Assembly: GCA_005405945.1 (NCBI GenBank)
Contig: BJHW01000002.1
Span: forward strand, 1,550,001 to 1,614,000
Direction of reading: 5' to 3'
DNA from: Streptomyces violaceusniger
GTDB lineage: Bacteria; Actinomycetota; Actinomycetes; Streptomycetales; Streptomycetaceae
Length of the DNA: 64,000 nucleotides
Shown: in pieces, positions 1-9,379 of the stretch
How positions within the stretch are numbered: the first letter of the stretch is position 1
Layout of the letters: each line of letters begins with the position of its first letter
Notes under the pieces: generated by a model
What the model saw: only the letters and a program-made list of their open reading frames with translations
What the model was told of the DNA's origin: nothing
Database searches by the model: none
Made by a program: the position numbers and the translations under genes

Positions 1-352
1 AGGTGCCACCGGCTACTTTCGCCACCGCCAGCGACGCCTTCAGCGCGTTGCGCATCAACTGCACACCGACCTGGAACTCCGGTCCGGTGGCCTGCACCAC
101 GGCACGGACGATCAAGCTCATGGCGGCTGTCCGAGCGGGATCCGACTCGTCCTCGACGCTGTAGACCCGGTCGACCGTCTGTATCAGACAGCCGTCGGCG
201 CCACCTTCGTGGAGAGCCCTGGCCGAACTCACCGCGGTCTCCAGGATCTTTTCGAGGCTGCCCTCTTCGTAAAACGGTGTGCCGGGCAATGGTCGCAGAT
301 GGACCATGCCCAGTACGGACTTCCGCGTGCCGAGTGTGGTGAACTCGGGCAT
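1..352 (-). CDS. BtpA/SgcQ-family TIM-barrel protein, partial
   Basis: The gene starts at an ATG at 352 on the minus strand and runs off the left edge, so only about 117 N-terminal residues are present. The visible protein has the family pattern: VLGMVHLRPLPG near the N-terminus, then EGGADGCLIQ and a conserved QLMRNALKASLAVA stretch. BtpA proteins were linked to photosystem I biogenesis in cyanobacteria; actinomycete members are usually annotated only as BtpA/SgcQ-family proteins and their substrate is unknown. Family assignment is by recognised motif pattern. Confidence 0.75.
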   Translation of the reverse strand, partial: MPEFTTLGTRKSVLGMVHLRPLPGTPFYEEGSLEKILETAVSSARALHEGGADGCLIQTVDRVYSVEDESDPARTAAMSLIVRAVVQATGPEFQVGVQLMRNALKASLAVAKVAGGT

Positions 353-520
353 AGGTCCCTCCCGCACAGTTGACTCGATCAACCGGTAAGTCCGGCCCTG
401 CGCGGCAGGCCCGGTGTCGCGGCGGCGCCGCGTGTCCCCTGCGGCTGCTGGGGAGGTCTCCCCGCGTACCTTCCCCGCGAACCCTCATAACCCGCAAGCC
501 CACCATTACTGGCCGAAAAC

Positions 521-980
521 TCAGCTGACGTCGCGGGACGAGTAAGTCGGCGATGTCCTGGGCCGTGTATCCCAAGAGGCCGATCTTGAACAATGGGGCC
601 AGCATCCGTTCGAGATACCACGACAGGTCGGTCATCTCCTCGGCCGCCGTGTGAGACCTCCTGTTGATTGACGGTGTGAAAGATGCCTCCCTTCTTCCAG
701 GGAAGAGGAGAAGCAAGCCTCCGGTCTCAGCTCCCGGGTGGTACGCCGAAACCCCGATGCTCTGCTGGTCACGTTCGGGTGAGTCAAGGGAGCTGATGAT
801 CTGCCCAAGCGTTTCTGGTGGCGCGCTCGACCAGTCCAGGTCGCCGTCCTCATCCTGGATGGCGTACGAGATCCCGCGAGGCTCGGCCGGTGACCATCCG
901 GACTCCGACAAGGCACGCAAAATGAGGGAAGCCGTGACCGGCGCCTGGAATGTGAAGTCGATGTCTGCCGTTCGGGACAT
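521..980 (-). CDS. hypothetical protein (about 152 aa), one probable frameshift
   Basis: An ATG at 980 opens a frame with ordinary amino-acid composition (start MSRTADIDFTFQAP; later AAEEMTDLSWYLERMLAP and IGLLGYTAQDIADLLV). After DLLVP the frame runs on into low-quality sequence overlapping the next gene. Restoring one C in the short C run near 533-537 gives a clean end PRDVS and a TGA at 521-523, which I take as the true stop. No family is recognised. The layout suggests a small cytoplasmic protein upstream of and co-directional with the BtpA-like gene. Confidence 0.55.
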
Positions 981-1632
981 CTATCCCGTCCCCCTTCAAG
1001 ATCACACGTTACCCACAGTTTTTCTTGTTGAGCCATTTGACGCTATTTCCGCGATCCACAGCCGTAGACACCACTGCGTTCGCCAGCAACACCGTTGACA
1101 CCGTACCGACCTCGTAGCAAGGCCAGAACCAGCAACTGCACCACGCCGTACACCGCGCGGCTGCCATGACCAACGCCACGCCCAGCTCCCCAACGGCCGT
1201 AGGACCAAAGCCGCGACGCTAAGGGGTAATAGGCAGCCGAGCAACCGAGTAGCTCGGTGAATGCGCGAGCTCGATCAATTTTGAGCCGTCCGCCAGAACT
1301 CTCCCCACAGCTGCGCCGTACGACGGCGGCCTTGACCGTGCATCCTGCGACTATCTGCGGTGCAACCGATGCTTGCCGAGTTGAGCGTCAGCCCGGTCTT
1401 GACGACCTGCCGCCGCATGAGCGCAGCCAACCAGCCTAGGAAGATCCTGATCTTTCTCTAAGCTGCTCTCCCTTTTGGGTGACACGTTCACGAATTCAAC
1501 TAAAACGCCCGAATCGTCATCCGGACTTTGAAGTTAGGCCCGAGAGGGCTCGGCTGCACCTTGCAGTTGGAACGAGGAGGCGCGATAGACGTGGATCTGT
1601 TCGGTCGTGGCGAGAACCGTACTTGAGGCGGT
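981..1632. other. gap of about 650 bp without a supported gene
   Basis: Short open frames exist on both strands but have the skewed Arg/Pro/Trp-rich composition of chance frames in GC-rich DNA. No tRNA, terminator or recognisable fragment was seen. It may hold the promoters for the divergent units on either side. Confidence 0.4.
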
Positions 1633-2244
1633 GTGGCTATGCGGAGAGAAGGATCACCGAGGTCATACGGGTATCGGATCATTTGGGCGATCCTTGGTGC
1701 TTCTGTAATGCTTGTCATAGCGGCGTGCAATTCAAATAGCTCAACTGGCCGTGGAGGCGCCACTGGTACGGGTGCGGGTGATGCATCGAGTTCAAGGGCG
1801 CCGGTCTCGCCGTCCTCTCTGTCTGTGGTGGGGGCGGCGCGTCAGCAAGCAGTAGCAGCATACGTAGGCATGTGGCGGGACATGGCGGAGGCGGGAGAGA
1901 CGTCGGACTGGCGGTCCCCGAAGCTGTCGAGGTATGCCACCGGAGACGCACTGTCGACGATCTCGCGAGGTATGTACGCCGACCACATCAACGGATTCGT
2001 TTACAAGGGAAGGCCGAAAAACCACCCGAAGGTGACATCGGTGGATCCCTCGAGGGATCCGAATACGGTGCTGATCTCCGACTGCGGGGACTCTACGCAC
2101 TGGCTGAAGTACCGGGTCGATAATGGCAAGCTCGCCGACAATGAGCCTGGCGGGCACCGGTCGATTACGGCCGAGGTCAAGCAGCAGTCGGATGATAGGT
2201 GGAAGGTGACGCGCTTTGCCGTTGAGGGGATCGGCTCGTGTTAA
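1633..2244 (+). CDS. putative lipoprotein, first gene of the tad-type pilus locus
   Basis: A 203-residue protein with an N-terminal hydrophobic segment ending in a lipobox-like VIAAC, followed by a low-complexity Ser/Thr/Gly/Ala linker (to about residue 60) typical of surface lipoproteins. The C-terminal 140 residues have the look of an extracytoplasmic NTF2-like accessory domain but I do not assign a family. GTG at 1633 is used, with ATG 1639 as an alternative. The stop overlaps the GTG start of the next gene, so the two are probably translated together, and both precede the pilus assembly genes. Confidence 0.65.
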   Translation: MAMRREGSPRSYGYRIIWAILGASVMLVIAACNSNSSTGRGGATGTGAGDASSSRAPVSPSSLSVVGAARQQAVAAYVGMWRDMAEAGETSDWRSPKLSRYATGDALSTISRGMYADHINGFVYKGRPKNHPKVTSVDPSRDPNTVLISDCGDSTHWLKYRVDNGKLADNEPGGHRSITAEVKQQSDDRWKVTRFAVEGIGSC

Positions 2245-3284
2245 AGCGAGGAGCGGTCGTGGTGGGGCTGTCGCTGGCGGTAGTGATGGCGGGCGCGGTC
2301 CCCGCTTGGCCGGATGATTCGTGGGGTTCTGTGGATTGCACGCAGAACCCGCACCCTGGATGCGACTTGGGCGCGGGAAGGGGCCCGCAGAAGGAGAGCC
2401 CGGATCGTGGAGGAGGCAGCGAATCGCCTGATCGGGGAGGCGGAGGCGATAGCGGCGATAGCCGTCGCCGAGAGGAGCCGGAGAGCTCCAATCCTGACCT
2501 CAATCGGACCGATTGCTCCTATCGCCGCAGTGACTACAAGCCGCCCTCGGACGCTCAAACGGTCGCCTACCAGGGCCCTTTCGTTGACGATGTCCCAATG
2601 GCTCAGCCAGCGGAGTTCCACGCCCAGGCCAATCTCCCGGTGGCTGGGTCGGTTGCCGGACCGAAGCCCGGTGAAGACGGAGCCTGGTACGTGTACAAGT
2701 GCGATGCGGGCGGTACACGTGACGCGCTCTACCGGCCTCCGGTGTGGATTCCCGACGCGCCACAGGATGACGGCGGCCCTCGGGTATCTCCGGCCGCGTT
2801 GGCGGAGCAGGCCCGCGGGCAGCTCCGGCTGCCCTCGCCGGAGATCAAAGCGAGCCCGGCGGAGCAGCAACTGGTGACCTTGCCGACGTGGCTGTGGCTG
2901 GAGCGCGGCGCGTGGCGGAGGGAATCGGCGACGGCGTCGGTACCGGGGGTGTCGGTGACCGCGGTGGCGCGGCCGACATCGGTGGTCTGGTCGATGGGCG
3001 ATGGCGGTTCGAAAGTCTGCCATGGCCCTGGTACGCCCTACCGTCCGAGCGAGGCGTCCAAGCCGCGGCCGAATCCGAAGAGGCCGTCGCCGGATTGCGG
3101 TTACACCTACCGTTCGTCTTCGGCTGGGCAGCCTGATGACGCGTATCGGGTGTCCGCGACGGTGAACTGGTCGGTGACCTGGTCCGGAGCCGGGCAATCG
3201 GGCGCCTTCCCGGGGCTGACAACGACTTCGGCTGCTGCTTTCCGCGTTGCGGAAAGCCAGGCAGTCAACACCGACAACGAATGA
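2238..3284 (+). CDS. secreted protein of unknown function
   Basis: A 348-residue protein with an N-terminal signal peptide (GAVVVGLSLAVVMAGAVPAW). A Gly/Ser/Asp/Arg-rich, disordered-looking stretch covers about residues 45-100. A folded C-terminal part has several Cys residues (VYKCDAGG, SKVCHGPG, SPDCGYTY). It starts at GTG 2238, overlapping the upstream lipoprotein gene. Proteins of this kind commonly open tad-like loci in Streptomyces, which suggests a surface or pilus-associated role, but there is no motif that gives a function. Confidence 0.65.
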   Translation: MLKRGAVVVGLSLAVVMAGAVPAWPDDSWGSVDCTQNPHPGCDLGAGRGPQKESPDRGGGSESPDRGGGGDSGDSRRREEPESSNPDLNRTDCSYRRSDYKPPSDAQTVAYQGPFVDDVPMAQPAEFHAQANLPVAGSVAGPKPGEDGAWYVYKCDAGGTRDALYRPPVWIPDAPQDDGGPRVSPAALAEQARGQLRLPSPEIKASPAEQQLVTLPTWLWLERGAWRRESATASVPGVSVTAVARPTSVVWSMGDGGSKVCHGPGTPYRPSEASKPRPNPKRPSPDCGYTYRSSSAGQPDDAYRVSATVNWSVTWSGAGQSGAFPGLTTTSAAAFRVAESQAVNTDNE

Positions 3285-3395
3285 GCCTGCTCTTCCTCCT
3301 GCTGATGGAGGGAGGCCGACAACACCCACATCTGTTTGTGATCACCGGGCTGCGGGGCCCGGTGCCGATTAGGCCTGTCCAGGAGGCGGTTCTTG

Positions 3396-4106
3396 ATGAG
3401 TACGCGAACGTATCTTCCTCCCCAAGTCCCGTTCCCAGAGGGGAACGACTCTGGACGGCGGCGCCCTGGGGCGGACGAGGAGCCGTCTCGGCTGGTCGGT
3501 GGTCGGTGGCGACGTCGGGTGTCGTATCTGCCGCTGGGAGCGCTTTTGGTACTGGGCTGTTCGGTGGGCGGCGTAGTGGTGGCCTTGAACCTGGGGCATC
3601 GGCAGACGGTGCTGGCGTTGGCGCACCCGGTCACGGTGGGGCAGACGCTGATGGAGCGGGACCTGCGGGAAGTGAGCTTGGCCCGTGGCAGTGGGCTGGC
3701 AGCGATCTCCGCCGGGTCGACCGACCGGATCGTCGGGCGTCCGGCGGCTTACACCATGCCCAAGGGGACGTTGCTGACGGAGTCGGTGCTGGGCGAGCCG
3801 CAGATCCCACCGCGGGGGAAGGCTGTGGTTGCCGTGGGATTGAGGGAGGGGCGGTTTCCTGCGGGGTTGGAGCGCGGGAGCCGGGTTGCCGTGGTGAAGG
3901 TGCCCGAGCCCGAAGGCACTGCGGAGCCTCAGCTTCCGGACCCGTCGTCCCCCGTGTGGTACGCGACGGTGGTCGCGGTGTGGGGCAAGGAGCGTGGGGA
4001 GACGGCGGTGGTGTCCTTGCAACTGGGCGAGGACGAGGCGCGCGAGGTGGCGGCTTTCCCCACGGACAGCATCAGCGTCCTGCTGGTGCGCAAGGAAGTG
4101 CTGTGA
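3396..4106 (+). CDS. SAF-domain protein (CpaB/RcpC-like)
   Basis: ATG at 3396 follows AGGAGGCGG at 3381-3389. The product of about 236 residues has a basic cytoplasmic N-terminus, one membrane segment (residues about 45-65, LGALLVLGCSVGGVVVALNL) and a periplasm-side SAF-like region with the pattern HPVTVGQTLMERDL and the later GTLLTESVLG. CpaB/RcpC proteins in tad systems carry such domains and are thought to interact with the secretin or cell wall. Its stop overlaps the next gene by four bases, so it is operonic with the ATPases downstream. Confidence 0.7.
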   Translation: MSTRTYLPPQVPFPEGNDSGRRRPGADEEPSRLVGGRWRRRVSYLPLGALLVLGCSVGGVVVALNLGHRQTVLALAHPVTVGQTLMERDLREVSLARGSGLAAISAGSTDRIVGRPAAYTMPKGTLLTESVLGEPQIPPRGKAVVAVGLREGRFPAGLERGSRVAVVKVPEPEGTAEPQLPDPSSPVWYATVVAVWGKERGETAVVSLQLGEDEAREVAAFPTDSISVLLVRKEVL

Positions 4107-4957
4107 CCCTGGTGGCCCTGTGCAGTGTGAAGGGTTCACCGGGGGTGACGACCACGTGCGTGGCGCTGGGGGCCCGATGGCCGACCGGGGAGCGGCCCGT
4201 GGTGGTGGAGTGCGATCCGGCCGGAGGCGATCTGCTGGCCCGATTCCGCCTCGAGCTGTCACCGGGGCTGGTGAGCCTGGCCGTCGCGGCCCGCCGCTCC
4301 GCCCAGCCGGGCCTGGTGTGGCAGCACACCCAATGGCTCCCCGGCGGGCTCTCGGTGGTGGCTGGACCCGCGGGCGCCGCACAGGCACGAGCGGCGCTGG
4401 GGGAGATCAGCGATGCCCAGGCGTCGGTACTGCGGCGGTCGGCCGACAGGCCCGACACCGCGGTGATCGTCGACTGCGGACGACTTGACCCCGATTCCCC
4501 GGCCATGGCCGTCGTACAGGCGGCGGACGTGATGCTGCTCCTGGCTCGGGCGCATGACGACGCACTGGCTCATGTCGCGGTGAGACTGGAGGAGGCAACT
4601 TGCTGGTCGCGGCGGCCCTGTTTGGTGCTCGTCGGCGATGGCTGCTCGTCGGCGGAGGTCTCCAGGGCGCTGGGGATCGAGGTCCTGGCGCGTATCCCGG
4701 AGGATGCGAAGGGCGCCGCGGCGTGCTGCGGGCTGCCTGGTCGGCGTGCAACGCCGACGCGTTCTGTTCTGGGGCAGGCGATCGTCGACATTGCCGCGCT
4801 GGTGTCCTCCCATGCCCGTTCCGAGCCGGCCGTCTGGGGCGGACGTCGTCTGCCCCGGTTCGCGGCCATAGCGCGGTTCAGTCCGTCCAGGCGGCGGGTG
4901 GGAGCTCCGGTGCCTTCGCCCAAGGAGGTGCGCCCCGATGACGCAACCGGGCGGTGA
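4103..4957 (+). CDS. MinD/ParA-like ATPase (TadZ/CpaE-type)
   Basis: A 284-residue protein starting at GTG 4103 (overlap GTGA with the SAF gene). The N-terminus VALCSVKGSPGVTTTCVALG is a deviant Walker A of the MinD/ParA class, with the VVECDPAGGD Walker A' region and VIVDCG Walker B following. In tad loci these proteins localise the pilus machine at the cell pole or membrane. It overlaps tadA by 20 bases. The invariant Lys of a standard P-loop is moved, as in deviant ParA-type loops (K in SVKGSPGVTTT). Confidence 0.75.
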   Translation: MTLVALCSVKGSPGVTTTCVALGARWPTGERPVVVECDPAGGDLLARFRLELSPGLVSLAVAARRSAQPGLVWQHTQWLPGGLSVVAGPAGAAQARAALGEISDAQASVLRRSADRPDTAVIVDCGRLDPDSPAMAVVQAADVMLLLARAHDDALAHVAVRLEEATCWSRRPCLVLVGDGCSSAEVSRALGIEVLARIPEDAKGAAACCGLPGRRATPTRSVLGQAIVDIAALVSSHARSEPAVWGGRRLPRFAAIARFSPSRRRVGAPVPSPKEVRPDDATGR

Positions 4958-6392
4958 GCAGGCTGCCTGGCCTCCCCGAGCAGGGCAGGGGCAGCAGGAC
5001 CGGGGGAGGGAACGGCACCGGGAACCGGGGGTGAGACTGCCTGGGCCGGCCGATCTGGTCGGCGTCGGAGTGCCTGTGGATTCTCCTGTGGAAAGACTGC
5101 GGCGCAAGCTGCGCCGGGAGCTGGCTGCGCGTCTGTCCGAGCGCATCCGAGCTGACGAGGAAGCGGGCCGTCGGGAGGTTCCGGCGAGCGAGCGTCGCAG
5201 GCAGGCGGAGGCGATCCTGGCCGCGGCCGCCGAGGAGCACACGCGCATCCAACTGAGCCGCGGTGGCAGCGTCGTACCGCCGGAGACCGAACAGCAGATC
5301 CTGATGCAAGTACTGGATGAGGTCTTCGGCCTGGCCGGGCTGGAGCCGCTGCTGCGCAACCCGGAGATCGAGAACATCAATGTCACCGGGGACCGGGTCT
5401 TCGTCCGCTACGCCGACGGCCGCCGCGAGCAGCTGCCTGCCGTGACGGGGTCGGACACCGAGCTGATCGAGCTCATTCGCGATCTGGCCGCACGCTCCGG
5501 AGTGGAGGAGCGGCGCTTCGACCGGGGGACGCCGGGGGTCAGTTTCCATCTGCCCGGCGGGGAGCGCGCCTTCGCCGTGATGGCGGTCACCGCTCGCCCG
5601 TCCCTGTCGATCCGGCGACACCGCTTTGAGAAGGTCACGCTCGCCGAGCTGCGTGAGCTGGGGACGGTCGACCAGGCCTTGGCGTCGTTCCTCCGTGCCA
5701 TGGTCCGCGCGCGGAAGAACGTGCTGATCACCGGCGGCACGGTGATGGGCAAGACCACCATGCTGCGCGCCCTGGCCGGCGAAATCCCTGCGTGGGAGCG
5801 GCTGATCACGATCGAAGACACCTTTGAACTCGGCCTGGACGCCGACAGCGAGAGGCATCCGGATGTGGTGGCGATGCAGGCGCGCGAGGCCAACGTCGAG
5901 GGACAAGGAGCCGTCACCCAGGCGGAACTGGTGCGATGGGCGCTGCGGATGTCCCCGGACCGCGTCATCGTCGGCGAGGTCCGCGGACCTGAAGTCATCC
6001 CGATGTGCAACGCCATGAGCCAGGGCAACGACGGCTCCATGGGCACCCTCCACGCTTCCACCAGCCGCGGAGCCTTCACCAAACTGGCCGCCTACGCCGT
6101 CCAGGGCCCGGAAAAGCTCCCACTGGAAGCCACGAACCTCCTCCTCGCCTCCGCCCTGCACTTCGTGGTCCACCTGGATACCGGGCGACGCGGAGGCCGG
6201 GTGGTCGCCTCGATCCGGGAGGTGGTCGACGCCGACGACAAGCAGGTGGTATCCAACGAAGTCTTCCGCCCCGGCCCGGACGGCCGAGCGGTGCCCGGAG
6301 CGCCACTGCGCGCCGAGACGGAAGAAGACCTTGCCGCCGCCGGATTCGACGCAGGGCTGCTCAAGCGCCCGGAATGGGTGTGGCGGTCATGA
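4938..6392 (+). CDS. tadA: TadA/CpaF-type secretion ATPase
   Basis: A 484-residue hexameric secretion ATPase. AGGAGGTG lies seven bases upstream of ATG 4938. The N-terminal domain contains the CpaF pattern LRNPEIENINVTG. The motor domain has Walker A GGTVMGKTT, an Asp box (LITIEDTFEL), Walker B-like RVIVGEVRGPEV and the His box GSMGTLHASTS. It would power assembly of Flp pili. It ends with an ATGA overlap with tadB, implying translational coupling. Confidence 0.92.
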   Translation: MTQPGGEQAAWPPRAGQGQQDRGRERHREPGVRLPGPADLVGVGVPVDSPVERLRRKLRRELAARLSERIRADEEAGRREVPASERRRQAEAILAAAAEEHTRIQLSRGGSVVPPETEQQILMQVLDEVFGLAGLEPLLRNPEIENINVTGDRVFVRYADGRREQLPAVTGSDTELIELIRDLAARSGVEERRFDRGTPGVSFHLPGGERAFAVMAVTARPSLSIRRHRFEKVTLAELRELGTVDQALASFLRAMVRARKNVLITGGTVMGKTTMLRALAGEIPAWERLITIEDTFELGLDADSERHPDVVAMQAREANVEGQGAVTQAELVRWALRMSPDRVIVGEVRGPEVIPMCNAMSQGNDGSMGTLHASTSRGAFTKLAAYAVQGPEKLPLEATNLLLASALHFVVHLDTGRRGGRVVASIREVVDADDKQVVSNEVFRPGPDGRAVPGAPLRAETEEDLAAAGFDAGLLKRPEWVWRS

Positions 6393-7273
6393 ACGGCTAC
6401 GCAGCCCTGCTCGGCCTGTGCGGACTCGGGGTGGCCACCGGCCTGATCGTGCTGGTCAGTGCCTGGCACGGCAATCTTCCCACCGGTGCCCGAACGTGGC
6501 ACCGACGCCCGCGGCGCGCGGTGACGCGATGGTGGATGGCCGCGGCCTGCGTGGCCGGGGTGCTGGTCGGGGGCGTCACCGGCTGGGTGGTCGGGGCGTT
6601 GCTGGCGGCGATGGCCACCTGGAGCGTGCCGCGCATCCTGGAGACGACCAGGGCCGATCAGCAGCAGACCGCCCGGATCGAGGGCATAGCCGGGTGGACC
6701 GAGATGCTCCGCGACACCCTCGCCGCCGCGGCCGGTCTGGAACAGACGATCATGGCCACCGCACACACCGCGCCCAAGGCCATCCGACCCCACGTGCTGG
6801 GGCTGTCGGCCCGGCTGGCCGGCGGCGAACGCCTGGCCGTGGGGCTGCGGCGGTTGCAGGCGGACCTGGACGATCCGACCGCCGATCTGGTGATCGCCGC
6901 CCTCATGCTGGCCTCACAGCACCAGGCGCGGCAACTCACGCCTTTGCTGTGCGAGTTGGCCTCGACTGCCCGCGCGCAGGTCCGGATGCGTCAGCGGGTA
7001 GACGCCAGCCGCGTCCGGATGCGCACCACCGTCCGCGTGGTGGTGGCCACCACCCTGGTCTTCGCCGGGGGCATGGTTCTGCTCAACTCGGAATTCCTCA
7101 GCCCGTACGACTCCGCCACCGGGCAGCTGATGCTGCTGCTGATCGGGGCGATCTTCACCGTCGGATTCGCCTGGCTGCGCCGGATGGCCCGGATCGAGGA
7201 GCCTGAACGATTCCTCACGGGACCAGGACCACGGGGCGACGTCGTCGTCGAGCATCAGGGGGCCAGCCGGTGA
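6389..7273 (+). CDS. tadB: TadB-like pilus inner-membrane platform protein
   Basis: ATG 6389 overlaps the TadA stop. The 294-residue product has the layout of the GspF/TadB family: N-terminal membrane segments (about residues 1-25 and 45-80), a central soluble helical domain (WTEMLRDTLAAAAGLEQT), and two C-terminal membrane segments (VVVATTLVFAGGMVLL and LMLLLIGAIFTVGFAW). With the TadC-like protein it would form the platform that works with TadA. Confidence 0.85.
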   Translation: MNGYAALLGLCGLGVATGLIVLVSAWHGNLPTGARTWHRRPRRAVTRWWMAAACVAGVLVGGVTGWVVGALLAAMATWSVPRILETTRADQQQTARIEGIAGWTEMLRDTLAAAAGLEQTIMATAHTAPKAIRPHVLGLSARLAGGERLAVGLRRLQADLDDPTADLVIAALMLASQHQARQLTPLLCELASTARAQVRMRQRVDASRVRMRTTVRVVVATTLVFAGGMVLLNSEFLSPYDSATGQLMLLLIGAIFTVGFAWLRRMARIEEPERFLTGPGPRGDVVVEHQGASR

Positions 7274-8165
7274 CTGTGCTGATCTTGCTCTCCGCCGGTG
7301 TGGGCGCGGGGTTGTGGGCACTGTGGGTGTGGCTCATCCCGCCCCGCCCGCCCCTGGACGAACTCGTCACCCGCCTGCGTACCGAACCCGACCCGCCCCG
7401 ATCGTCGTCCGTACCGGTGACGGCGGGTGGGCACAGCGCTTGGGGCGCCCCTTCGTCGAGGTCATGCGAATTCTGGGACTGCCCCAGAGCGCACTCAGCA
7501 GGGATCTCGCGATCACCGAGCGCTCGGCCGAGGTCCACCTCGCCGAAAAGGCGGCCCTGGCGCTGACCGGCCTGCTGCTGCCCACGGTGATCGAGCTGCT
7601 GCTGGCCCTCGGCGACCGTCCACTGCCGTGGACGATGCCTCTGGCCGGGGCGCTGGCATTGGCGGTGGGGGGCTTCCTCCTGCCGGACGCCATGGTGCGC
7701 TCCGAAGCCGCCAAACGCAGGACTGCCTTCCGCCACGCGCTCGGAGCCTTCCTGAACCTCGTCCACCTCCTGCTCGCCGGCGGCTCCGGCGTCGACGGAG
7801 CGCTCACCGACGCAGCCGGGGCAGGACACGGCTGGGCCTTCCAACAGCTGAGCCGCGCACTGGACCTCGCCCGACTCACCCGCACCTCCCCATGGCAGAC
7901 CCTGGGACAACTCGGCGACGAACTGGAGATCAACGAGCTGTCCGAACTCGCCGCCGCACTCTCCCTGGCCGGCACCGAAGGAGCCAAGGTCCGGGCCTCA
8001 CTCGCCGCCAAAGCCGCCGCGCTACGCCACCAAGGAGGCAGTGATGCCGAGGCCGCGGCGAACGCGGCCACCGAACGGATGACGCTGCCGGCGGCGCTCA
8101 TGGCGGTCGGCTTCATCGTCTTCGTTTTCTACCCCGCCCTGACCAATGTCACCAGCTCGCTGTGA
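7270..8165 (+). CDS. tadC: TadC-like pilus platform protein, frame-shifted near 7396
   Basis: The gene opens at GTG 7270 (overlap with tadB) with MTVLILLSAGVGAG, a membrane segment, then continues in another frame from about IVVRTGDGGWAQRLG. Adding one C to the CCCC at about 7394-7397 joins the two parts into one protein of about 299 residues. It contains the GspF-type helical domain (AFLNLVHLLLAGGSGVDGAL) and a final membrane segment (PAALMAVGFIVFVFYPAL). The shift fits a sequencing deletion better than programmed frameshifting, because no stop, slippery heptamer or downstream structure is evident. Confidence 0.8.
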
Positions 8166-8195
8166 ACCCAGCCCGACGCCGAGAAGGAGCCTGCC

Positions 8196-8384
8196 GTGCC
8201 TTCGCCGCCAACCTCGATCACGACGCGCCTCGCAGCCCGGCTGCACACTCTGGCCCGCGACGACCGCGGGTACACCTCGGAGACCGTGATCTGGATCGCG
8301 CTCCTCTCCGCACTCGCCCTGTCCGTCGGCGCGCTGATCGGTCCGGAGATCGTGGACGCCGCCCGCAACATACGCTTCAAGTAG
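8196..8384 (+). CDS. flp: Flp-type pilin
   Basis: A 62-residue protein from GTG 8196 with AGAAGGAG seven bases upstream. A short basic leader ends near DDRGYTSE, followed by one hydrophobic helix (TVIWIALLSALALSVGALIG). This is the size and plan of actinobacterial Flp/Fap pilins, processed by a prepilin peptidase before the Glu-containing helix. It sits between tadC and the pseudopilins, the expected place. No prepilin peptidase gene is in the window. Confidence 0.8.
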   Translation: MPSPPTSITTRLAARLHTLARDDRGYTSETVIWIALLSALALSVGALIGPEIVDAARNIRFK

Positions 8385-8393
8385 GTCACGGAC

Positions 8394-8870
8394 ATGACAG
8401 TAATCGCGTCCCTCCGCTTGCCCGATCCGGTTGACCTCATACCAAGCCGCCGCTTCCCGGAACGGCGTCGACTGCTGGAGCGGGCCCGAGATGACTGCGG
8501 GGCGGTGACTACCGAGATCGTGCTCGTCCTCCCGCTGTTATTCACCCTTGTCTTGGTGATCGGGCAGGTCACCGTGTGGGCGCACGCCACCCACATGGCG
8601 CAGGCCACCGCCTCACACGCCCTATCCGCCACCCGCGTGGAAGACGGCACCGCCCAGTCCGGCAGATCCGACGCCCAGCAGGTCCTGGACCAGCTCGGCC
8701 ACGGGCCATTACGCGGCGCGCACATCAGCGTGACCCGCGACGTGGAGAGTGCCTCGGTGCGCGTGGAGGGAACCGCCACCAGCGTCGTGCCGTTCCTGCA
8801 TCTGCCGGTCCACGCAGAAGCGGCCGGCCCGGTGGAGAAGTTCCACCTTGCCGACCAGGCCGCGCCATGA
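8394..8870 (+). CDS. tadE: TadE-family pseudopilin
   Basis: A 158-residue protein with the TadE signature in its N-terminal third: a basic leader, DDCGAVTTEIVLVLPLL with the Glu at the start of the membrane helix, then an extracytoplasmic domain rich in Ala (ATHMAQATASHAL). TadE-like pseudopilins are processed minor pilins. The stop overlaps the next start (ATGA at 8867). Confidence 0.8.
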   Translation: MTVIASLRLPDPVDLIPSRRFPERRRLLERARDDCGAVTTEIVLVLPLLFTLVLVIGQVTVWAHATHMAQATASHALSATRVEDGTAQSGRSDAQQVLDQLGHGPLRGAHISVTRDVESASVRVEGTATSVVPFLHLPVHAEAAGPVEKFHLADQAAP

Positions 8871-9379
8871 GTCACCCCACTGCACATGCCTCCTCGTCAC
8901 ACCACGGGAGCGGGCTGATGCGTACTCTCCGTGGTGACCAGGGATCAGCGACAGCCGAGCTCGTCCTGCTCATCCCGGTCCTGCTCCTGGCGGTATGGTT
9001 CCTCGTCTACTGCTCGCGACTGCCCGATGCACGATTGCGCCTTGAGGACGCCGCGCACCAAGCCACCCGCGCCGCAAGCCAAGCGCGCAGTCCGTCCAAC
9101 GCCGCCCGCCAGGCCCGCTCCACAGCCACCGCAGCACTGGGCCAGGCGGGGATTGCCTGCCAGTCCCTCACCGTGGACACCCGCGGCAGCCTGCAACCCG
9201 GCTCGACGGTGACCGTCACCGTCTCCTGCACGGTCGGCCTGTACGATCTCGCGCTGCTCCAACTCCCCGGCACCACGGTGCTCCAAGCCCGTTTCGCCGC
9301 GCCGGTTGATGTCTACCGCGGCAGAGCTCCCGGCGCCGCCACGGCGACTTCCATCGACGCCCCGCAGGAGGGCCCGTGA
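8867..9379 (+). CDS. TadE-like pseudopilin
   Basis: A 170-residue protein with the same plan as its neighbour: DQGSATAELVLLIPVLLLAV contains the processing-site Glu and the hydrophobic helix, followed by RLEDAAHQATRAAS and an extracytoplasmic domain. Start ATG 8867 is coupled to the upstream gene, and the stop overlaps GTG 9376 of the next. Three such minor pilins in a row is usual for streptomycete tad loci. Confidence 0.75.
   Translation: MSHPTAHASSSHHGSGLMRTLRGDQGSATAELVLLIPVLLLAVWFLVYCSRLPDARLRLEDAAHQATRAASQARSPSNAARQARSTATAALGQAGIACQSLTVDTRGSLQPGSTVTVTVSCTVGLYDLALLQLPGTTVLQARFAAPVDVYRGRAPGAATATSIDAPQEGP

Noticed and set aside
7390..7410. Programmed frameshift in tadC
   Set aside because: There is no X-XXY-YYZ slippery site, and the pattern matches the many one-base losses elsewhere in the window.
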